From the NCBI GenBank assembly GCA_947450025.1, contig CANFTW010000003.1, positions 1-64,000 on the forward strand: a stretch of DNA of 64,000 bases, given 5' to 3'. Every line of letters starts with the position of its first letter. Position 1 is the stretch's first letter. Below are positions 57,888 through 64,000 of this stretch, piece by piece. Source of the DNA: Bacteroidota bacterium. GTDB lineage: Bacteria > Bacteroidota > Bacteroidia > B-17B0 > Aurantibacillaceae. A program made the translations under genes and the position numbers. The notes beneath the pieces were generated by a model, which had not been told where the DNA came from, did not search any database, and worked only from the letters and a program-made list of their open reading frames with translations.

Positions 57888-59816
57888 TTAAAAATCAGAT
57901 AATAAACCGAAACGATAAGGATTATTATCCCAGGTATAAACCGAAAAATCTGAAATCAGAAAATGTTCTTTCTGATTGTTCCAAACAAAAATAGTTAGTT
58001 CATTTTCAGGATTATTAAAATGAGCGTCTACATATATAGATAAATAAGCTGTTTGTATCGTTGATGTCTGCTTATAAAATGCCTCCATATTATTAGATGC
58101 CCAATGTGTATTTTTCTTTAAAGCATCGGTACTACCACATAACAGTCCTTTTACTGGCTTATCAGAATGATACTTAATTTCAGCAACAATGGTTTGCCCT
58201 TCTTTAACATGTAAATCAGTATTTTTTACTTTATAAGAAATAGGATACTCATTTAAACTATCTATTTGATAAGCCTTTTTAGAACCTTGAGCTATAATTA
58301 AATCTTTATTGACATTAAAACATGAGGGAATGTTATCGAAATTTGTAGTAACAATATTCTGTTTCTCTCTATTTAAACCATCTCTAGTTGGTTTTTTACT
58401 CAGCACATATAATTCATAACCATATCCTTTTATCTTTTGATAGACAAAAGGATAATAAGCAGACGCTTGAAGTAATTGGGATGCTGTAAAATCTCCTAAG
58501 ATTAAATAGTCTGAAGATAAAGTGTCGTAAAGCGCTTGATAATCCATTAAACCGAATGCCTCGTTTTCGATGACTTGAAATCTTGCTTGACTTTGATACT
58601 TTTTTTTATAAAAATTCAAAAACCAAGTTTCTCCTTTAAATAAACTATAAACGTTGGTGTTTCCTTTTTCAAGTATTAGTTGGTCCGCTGTTTGAATATA
58701 AGTGTCAAACGATTGTCGAAAAATTAAATCATAATATTTTCTTTTAAAAACCAAGGTACCTATTCCTACAATTAATAACCCTGTCATAGCGATCCACTTT
58801 AATTTTAAATTCAACTCTCCAGCAAATGAGGCGGCAAATAGTAGTAAACAAGGAGTGGCAAAAATTAAGGTTGAATATTGAATAACTGGATTTACTTTTT
58901 GAGAATAAAAAAAGCCAATTAAAAATGAAACTAAAAACAAGGCAAATAGAGAAAATCGGATTTTGTATTGTAATAAAGAAACATGATGCTTCGCTTTAAA
59001 ATGCGCCCAAATAATAATGGTGATAAAGATTAATCCGAATGCATAAGAGTAATGAAACACGTACTTTATAAATTTTATAATGAAATCATTTTCTGGTGGA
59101 TTTAACCAACCGCCACTTGCTGCGCCAATGCCACCAACTTGTAATTGATACCATAAAATTGGAAAATGTGGGGAATATAGGATAATCGCTCCAAAACAAG
59201 CGATGATGTAATTTTTGAGCCACGCTTTAGAAATAAAAAACAATCCAATAATGGCACATAACGCAACAAACATCATACTAAAGTGATGGTTTAAAGCAGA
59301 CAGTGTCACAAATATTGAAAACCATAGATAATGCGTTTTATTGACCTTGTCATCAAATAAAATATCCAACCAATATTTTAAACTTAGTAAACACAACAAC
59401 AATCCGCTGACATATGGCCGCGCAACCACACTATAAAAAACAAAGTATTGTGCGCAGGTTAAGATAGTCGCTGTTAAAAGGCCAGTAGTTTCATTAAACC
59501 ATTTTTTAGCTATCAAATAAATAATATATACGGAGCTAATACCAGCTAAAATAAACGGAAGTTTTACCACCCACTCTGCTGTACCAAACAATTTGCAGTA
59601 ATAATATAAAAAAACTTGAATTAGAGCTGGATGGGCATCTAATTTCACGCCTTGAGAAATTAATTCAGAAAAAGAATGGTATTCAATACGATTTAAAGCA
59701 CTTAATTCGTCAAAGGTGAACTCTAGATGGAAAACATTAAAAAGTCGTAATGCGCTTGCTATGATTAGCAGAAACAATATAGCATAATTGTTTTTTATAA
59801 AGTTAACTGCTTGCAA
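57888..59816 (-). CDS. Glycosyltransferase family 39/ArnT-like membrane protein
   Basis: ALRLFNVFHLEFTFDELSALNRIEYHSFSELISQGVKLDAHPALIQVFLYYYCKLFG; multiple TM segments; large C-terminal soluble domain. Confidence 0.85.
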   Translation of the reverse strand: MQAVNFIKNNYAILFLLIIASALRLFNVFHLEFTFDELSALNRIEYHSFSELISQGVKLDAHPALIQVFLYYYCKLFGTAEWVVKLPFILAGISSVYIIYLIAKKWFNETTGLLTATILTCAQYFVFYSVVARPYVSGLLLCLLSLKYWLDILFDDKVNKTHYLWFSIFVTLSALNHHFSMMFVALCAIIGLFFISKAWLKNYIIACFGAIILYSPHFPILWYQLQVGGIGAASGGWLNPPENDFIIKFIKYVFHYSYAFGLIFITIIIWAHFKAKHHVSLLQYKIRFSLFALFLVSFLIGFFYSQKVNPVIQYSTLIFATPCLLLFAASFAGELNLKLKWIAMTGLLIVGIGTLVFKRKYYDLIFRQSFDTYIQTADQLILEKGNTNVYSLFKGETWFLNFYKKKYQSQARFQVIENEAFGLMDYQALYDTLSSDYLILGDFTASQLLQASAYYPFVYQKIKGYGYELYVLSKKPTRDGLNREKQNIVTTNFDNIPSCFNVNKDLIIAQGSKKAYQIDSLNEYPISYKVKNTDLHVKEGQTIVAEIKYHSDKPVKGLLCGSTDALKKNTHWASNNMEAFYKQTSTIQTAYLSIYVDAHFNNPENELTIFVWNNQKEHFLISDFSVYTWDNNPYRFGLLSDF

Positions 59817-59841
59817 ATTGATTAAAGTTTATTAAAAAAAA

Positions 59842-61047
59842 TTAAAAACGATGTCCCATTTTATCTTTTTTAGTCTGCATGTATTTTTCGTTATGGGGAT
59901 TAGATGGAATAATGATTGGAATGTTTTCTACAACTTCTAATCCATAACCTATTAATCCAACTCTTTTAACGGGATTATTAGAAATCAATTTCATTTTACT
60001 AATTCCTAAATCTCGAATAATTTGAGCACCAACGCCATAATCGCGTTCATCCATTTTAAAACCAAGTTCTAAATTAGCTTCAACAGTATCTCTACCTTGC
60101 TCTTGGAGTTTATAAGCTTTTAATTTATTTAATAAACCAATGCCTCGCCCTTCTTGATTCATGTATACAATAGCCCCTTTACCTTCTTTTTCAATTAATT
60201 CCATGGCTTTATGTAACTGTGGTCCACAATCACATCTACAAGAACCAAAAATATCTCCAGTTACACAAGATGAATGCACACGAACAAGCACAGCTTCCTC
60301 TTTTGTCCACTCGCCTTTAACTAAAGCCATATGCTCCTCACCATTCGTATCAACTTTATAAGCAACTAATTTAAAATCGCCCCACTGGGTTGGCATATCT
60401 ACCTCAACTTGACGAGTTACGATGCTTTCCGTACTTAATCTATATGAGATTAAATCTTTAATAGTAACAATTTTTAAATCTAATTTTTTGGCAATTTTCA
60501 CTAAATCAGGTAAACGAGCCATGGTTCCATCTTCATTCATGATTTCGACCAATGCCCCACATGGCTCAAAACCTGCTAAACGAGCAAAATCAATGGTTGC
60601 TTCTGTATGGCCAGTACGGCGCAATACACCACCTGTTTTAGCAATTAAAGGGAAAATATGTCCTGGTCTTCCAAAATCGGAAGCTTTAAAATTTGGATCA
60701 ATTAATGCCTGCACTGTTTTGGAACGATCAGATGCTGAAATGCCTGTTGTGCAACCGTGACCTAATAAATCTATAGAAACCGTAAATGCGGTTTCATGCA
60801 ACGCTGTGTTAGAAGAAACCATTAATTCTAATTTCAATTCCTTGGCTTTCTCTTGTGTTACAGCAGCACAAATTAAACCACGTCCGTGAGTAGCCATAAA
60901 GTTAATGACTTCAGGTGTTACATTACGAGCAGCAGTTAAAAAATCTCCCTCGTTTTCGCGATCTTCATCATCAACTACAATAATCACTTTTCCTGCTTTT
61001 ATATCAGCAATAGCTTCTTCAATGGTGTTTAATTTGATTGTTTCCAT
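59842..61047 (-). CDS. ribBA: Bifunctional 3,4-dihydroxy-2-butanone-4-phosphate synthase/GTP cyclohydrolase II
   Basis: [71 protein letters not shown]. Confidence 0.97.
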   Translation of the reverse strand: METIKLNTIEEAIADIKAGKVIIVVDDEDRENEGDFLTAARNVTPEVINFMATHGRGLICAAVTQEKAKELKLELMVSSNTALHETAFTVSIDLLGHGCTTGISASDRSKTVQALIDPNFKASDFGRPGHIFPLIAKTGGVLRRTGHTEATIDFARLAGFEPCGALVEIMNEDGTMARLPDLVKIAKKLDLKIVTIKDLISYRLSTESIVTRQVEVDMPTQWGDFKLVAYKVDTNGEEHMALVKGEWTKEEAVLVRVHSSCVTGDIFGSCRCDCGPQLHKAMELIEKEGKGAIVYMNQEGRGIGLLNKLKAYKLQEQGRDTVEANLELGFKMDERDYGVGAQIIRDLGISKMKLISNNPVKRVGLIGYGLEVVENIPIIIPSNPHNEKYMQTKKDKMGHRF

Positions 61048-61120
61048 GGGTCGTAAAATTACAAATTTAATAGCACTTAATAGAACAGTATTTTTGCTTT
61101 TTAGTTTAGCATCTCATATA

Positions 61121-61162
61121 AAAACAAAACCGCCATTGCACAAATAGGAACAATGACGGTTT
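61121..61162 (-). terminator. Rho-independent terminator after the nitroreductase gene
   Basis: Minus strand AACCGTCATTG...CAATGGCGGTT (one G-U pair) followed by TTGTTTTT. Confidence 0.75.
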
Positions 61163-61183
61163 GCTTTTAATAATTAAAATTTA

Positions 61184-61816
61184 TTATTTAATTTCTGTGA
61201 TGAATTTTTCTTTTGGGGTACGTACTTTTTTAAGTTTTACTAACCAATCGGTTGCTTCATCTCTGTAACCTAAAGGTAAAATAACTGCCGATCTTAACCC
61301 TTTTGCTTTTAAGTTCAAAAGTTCATCTAATCCTGCATAATCAAATCCTTCCATCGGCGTCGCATCTACTTTTAATTCAGCGGCAGCTACCATCGCAACA
61401 CCTAAAGAAATATAAGCCTGTTTTGCCGCATGGTTATAATTTACTTCTTCCGGGCGGCTAGGGTATGCGCCATTCAACATATTTCTATAGCCATCTGTAG
61501 CGCTATCAGGCATGCCACGTTCTGCATTGGTTCGTTTAAAAACTTCATTAATACGTTCTTCTGTGTATGTACCCCAAGCTGCAAATACTAATAAGTGAGA
61601 ACAGTCGGTGATTTGGCTTTGACCATTTGATACAGCTTTAATTTTCTCTAATAATTCTTTGTTAGATACAACGATAATCTCGAATGGTTGTAAGCCTGAG
61701 GAAGAAGGCGCTAAACGAGCCGCTTCTAAAATAGTATCTACTTTGTCCTGAGGAACAACTGTTCCGTTCATTTTTTTAGTGGCGTAACGCCAGTTTAAGT
61801 TGTCGATGATGCTCAT
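61184..61816 (-). CDS. NAD(P)H-dependent oxidoreductase/nitroreductase family protein
   Basis: LNWRYATKKMNGTVVPQDKVDTILEAARLAPSSSGLQPFEIIVV...AYISLGVAMVAAAELKVDATPMEGFD. Confidence 0.94.
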   Translation of the reverse strand: MSIIDNLNWRYATKKMNGTVVPQDKVDTILEAARLAPSSSGLQPFEIIVVSNKELLEKIKAVSNGQSQITDCSHLLVFAAWGTYTEERINEVFKRTNAERGMPDSATDGYRNMLNGAYPSRPEEVNYNHAAKQAYISLGVAMVAAAELKVDATPMEGFDYAGLDELLNLKAKGLRSAVILPLGYRDEATDWLVKLKKVRTPKEKFITEIK

Positions 61817-61843
61817 ATGTTTATTTATTATTTGTGAATTTGC

Positions 61844-61940
61844 TTACTAAAATATTATTACTTACTTTTAGAGAGTCAAAAGTAAATAGTAAGTAACTAT
61901 TTTACAAGAAGGCACAATTTGGTGCTATACTTACTAAAAA
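61844..61940. promoter_or_regulatory. Repeat-rich divergent regulatory region, candidate HxlR operator
   Basis: Perfect inverted repeat TTACTTTT-N8-AAAAGTAA (61863..61886), outer TTACTTAC (61859)/GTAAGTAA (61890), direct CTTACTAAAA at 61844 and 61931. Confidence 0.5.
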
Positions 61941-61970
61941 GTTACTATTACTGATAATCAACATTATAAA

Positions 61971-62336
61971 ATGAAAAAAGTTGAAGAAAATATTCATCAA
62001 TTAGACAAGTGCCCAATTAGAACTGTATTAGATCGCTTTGGAGATAAATGGTCTATTTTAGTCATTATGATTTTATCAGGGAAAGGCAAATTACGTTTTA
62101 ATGAAATTAATAAGCTCATGCCTGATGTGTCGCAAAAAATGTTAACCGTTACCTTAAGAACTTTAGAGGCAGATGGTTTGGTGTCTAGAGAAATATTTCC
62201 AGAAATTCCTCCTCGTGTTGAATATGAATTAACTCATATGGGAGAAACTCTAGTGCCGCATATTAAAGGGTTAGCATCATGGGCAAATGAGCACTTAGTT
62301 GCTATCAAAAAATCTCGCAAAAAATTTGCAGCCTAA
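61971..62336 (+). CDS. HxlR-family (DUF24) winged-helix transcriptional regulator
   Basis: DKCPIRTVLDRFGDKWSILVIMILSGKGKLRFNEINKLMPDVSQKMLTVTLRTLEADGLVSREIFPEIPPRVEYELT. Confidence 0.95.
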   Translation: MKKVEENIHQLDKCPIRTVLDRFGDKWSILVIMILSGKGKLRFNEINKLMPDVSQKMLTVTLRTLEADGLVSREIFPEIPPRVEYELTHMGETLVPHIKGLASWANEHLVAIKKSRKKFAA

Positions 62337-62800
62337 TGATTAGGAAACTGTTTTTCTAAAATCTTTGTTCTGTATTCAAAAATGTACTCAATACGTTTTC
62401 TTACAAAGAGTTTATGTGCAATAGCCCCCAATATACCAAAAGGGAGAACGTAATTGACTTCGTCACACATTTCAACGCCTGTTTCCGTTTTTTTAAATGA
62501 ATGTCTATGATGCCATAATTTATAAGGACCAAAGCGTTGCTCATCAATAAAATAGTCTCCTTCTTTAACATGTGTAATTTCTGTCATCCATTTCACTGGA
62601 ATACCTAGCATAGGTTTAATAATATATGTGATAATTTGTCCTGCATACATCTTTTCTCCATCCTGCTTGTCTGAGGTAATCATAAATCCCATATCGGGTG
62701 GTGTTATTTTTGGCAAGTTGTTTGGCGATGAGAAAAAATTCCAAGCGTCTTCTAATGAAATTGGTAAATGTTGTGTGCTCTTAATGCTATAGAAGTTCAT
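62333..62800 (-). CDS. SRPBCC family protein
   Basis: STQHLPISLEDAWNFFSSPNNLPKITPPDMGFMITS...DYFIDEQRFGPYKLWHHRHSFKKTETGVEMCDEVNYVLPFG. Confidence 0.9.
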   Translation of the reverse strand: MNFYSIKSTQHLPISLEDAWNFFSSPNNLPKITPPDMGFMITSDKQDGEKMYAGQIITYIIKPMLGIPVKWMTEITHVKEGDYFIDEQRFGPYKLWHHRHSFKKTETGVEMCDEVNYVLPFGILGAIAHKLFVRKRIEYIFEYRTKILEKQFPNH

Positions 62801-62807
62801 AATGTTA

Positions 62808-62815
62808 TATCTTTG
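62808..62815 (+). promoter_or_regulatory. Candidate -7 element (TATCTTTG) for the NUDIX gene
   Basis: Exact TAnnTTTG, 25 nt before the ATG at 62841. Confidence 0.4.
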
Positions 62816-62840
62816 CTATAAAGACAATCAATTGCCCTCA

Positions 62841-63476
62841 ATGTTTCAGCTATTCATTAATAAATTAAAAAACAATTTACAAAAGCCGCTCCCTGGCGTA
62901 ACCGCACAGTTTGAAATGGCACATGTGAAACGTGAAAAAATATTAGCAAATTCAAATGAATCTGAGCATTACAGGCCAAGTGCTGTTTTAATATTGTTAT
63001 TTCCAAATGAACAACAACAAACCTCCGTATTGCTAATTGAACGCATGACTTATAATGGCCATCATAGCGGTCAAATTGCTTTTCCTGGAGGCAAAGCCGA
63101 GCCTGATGATGTTGATTTAGAAGCCACAGCTTTAAGAGAATTTTTTGAAGAAACTGGAGCCGATATAACTCCATTAGTAATTGGCCAATTAACTCCAGTT
63201 TATATTCCTGTGAGCAAATTTATGGTACAACCATTTGTATCCTATGTTGAACAAAAACCAAATTTTTCGGTAAGTGCCTGTGAAGTTCGCGACATCATTG
63301 AATGGGAAATTAATGACTTGCTAAATCCACAAACGATAAAAGAAACGACTATTGAGCCCACGCCAGGTTACAAATTAACAACTCCATATTTTGATGTGCA
63401 TGGAAAGGTGCTTTGGGGGGCTACAGCCATGATGCTAAATGAATTAAAGCATGTTTTAATAACAACCCATCCATAA
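62841..63476 (+). CDS. NUDIX hydrolase, CoA pyrophosphatase-like
   Basis: LIERMTYNGHHSGQIAFPGGKAEPDDVDLEATALREFFEETGAD (NUDIX box); start chosen at internal MFQLFINKL. Confidence 0.92.
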   Translation: MFQLFINKLKNNLQKPLPGVTAQFEMAHVKREKILANSNESEHYRPSAVLILLFPNEQQQTSVLLIERMTYNGHHSGQIAFPGGKAEPDDVDLEATALREFFEETGADITPLVIGQLTPVYIPVSKFMVQPFVSYVEQKPNFSVSACEVRDIIEWEINDLLNPQTIKETTIEPTPGYKLTTPYFDVHGKVLWGATAMMLNELKHVLITTHP

Positions 63477-63479
63477 ATA

Positions 63480-63508
63480 AAAAAGCCTTCTAGTTTAGAA
63501 GGCTTTTT
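63480..63508. terminator. Bidirectional Rho-independent terminator
   Basis: AAAAAGCCTTCTAGTTTAGAAGGCTTTTT between convergent genes. Confidence 0.88.
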
Positions 63509-63527
63509 AGAATAGATTGTATTCTTA

Positions 63528-64000
63528 TTATTTTTTAGGCATTTTATCCTTAGGTACTAAATACACCACCGATAAATCCATGTAATTCATAGCGTTTTCA
63601 GGGAAATTTCGAACGTTTAATTGTTCTAGACGGAAATTTTCATCATAAAAAACAGGCATAATAGGTGCTTCATCTAAAACAATTTGCTCTGCTCTAGATA
63701 ATAAAGCATATCGCTTAGCCTTATCAGCTTCAACAAAAGATGCTGCAAATAAAGAATCAAACTGTGCATTTTGAAAACGAGAATAGTTTACAAACGACTT
63801 GTCTGTTGTGTTTTTAGGAACATGTTTTCCGTAAAAAACAGTTAAAAATGTTTCTGGATCTGGATAATCTGCTACCCATGCAAATCGGAAAAAATCTGAT
63901 TTTCCTGAAGACACATTTTCAATATGCTCTGCAAATGGCACTATGTTAATATCAATATCTACATTTAAATTTTCCTTTAACATCTTCTGAATAACTTCAG
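63528..64000 (-). CDS. Extracellular solute-binding protein family 5 (peptide ABC transporter), truncated at window edge
   Basis: RFAWVADYPDPETFLTVFYGKHVPKNT...NYSRFQNAQFDSLFAAS...RAEQIVLDEAPIMPVFYDENFRL. Confidence 0.9.
   Translation of the reverse strand, partial: EVIQKMLKENLNVDIDINIVPFAEHIENVSSGKSDFFRFAWVADYPDPETFLTVFYGKHVPKNTTDKSFVNYSRFQNAQFDSLFAASFVEADKAKRYALLSRAEQIVLDEAPIMPVFYDENFRLEQLNVRNFPENAMNYMDLSVVYLVPKDKMPKK

Noticed and set aside
61048-61183. Possible FMN riboswitch upstream of ribBA
   Set aside because: The short upstream region contains only a terminator hairpin for the preceding gene; no RFN-element conserved blocks recognised.

Overview
Low-GC chromosomal window from a member of the Bacteroidota, probably Flavobacteriia-like. 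This is inferred from T9SS type A sorting domains, a TonB receptor with a CarboxypepD_reg-like N-terminus, DUF2490/DUF4286/DUF4907-type proteins, and TAnnTTTG-like -7 promoter motifs. Much of it is core metabolism and housekeeping: rsmA, recQ, pdxA, panD, hldE/rfaE2-type adenylyltransferase, dut, truB, ribBA, pepT, M17/M1/S9 peptidases, SulP plus beta-carbonic anhydrase, and one tRNA-Val(UAC). No rRNA, CRISPR array, prophage, transposase or recognisable defence island was seen. The more accessory parts are: (i) a T9SS surface-protein locus at 3.5-9.8 kb with three tandem kelch paralogs and a small lipoprotein; (ii) a VTC-domain/DUF4956 locus at 10-15.9 kb with a repeat-rich T9SS protein, two paralogous carboxypeptidase-regulatory-like lipoproteins and two convergent DUF2490 genes; (iii) an ATP-grasp plus Orn/Lys/Arg-decarboxylase pair at 20.5-24.7 kb; (iv) a urea-transporter-like/M23-peptidase fusion followed by TPR genes, facing a TPR/hybrid-histidine-kinase operon that carries a paralogous TPR gene (25.8-32.8 kb). 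The last is the best candidate for an undescribed system. All product calls come from reading motifs in the translations; no database search was run.
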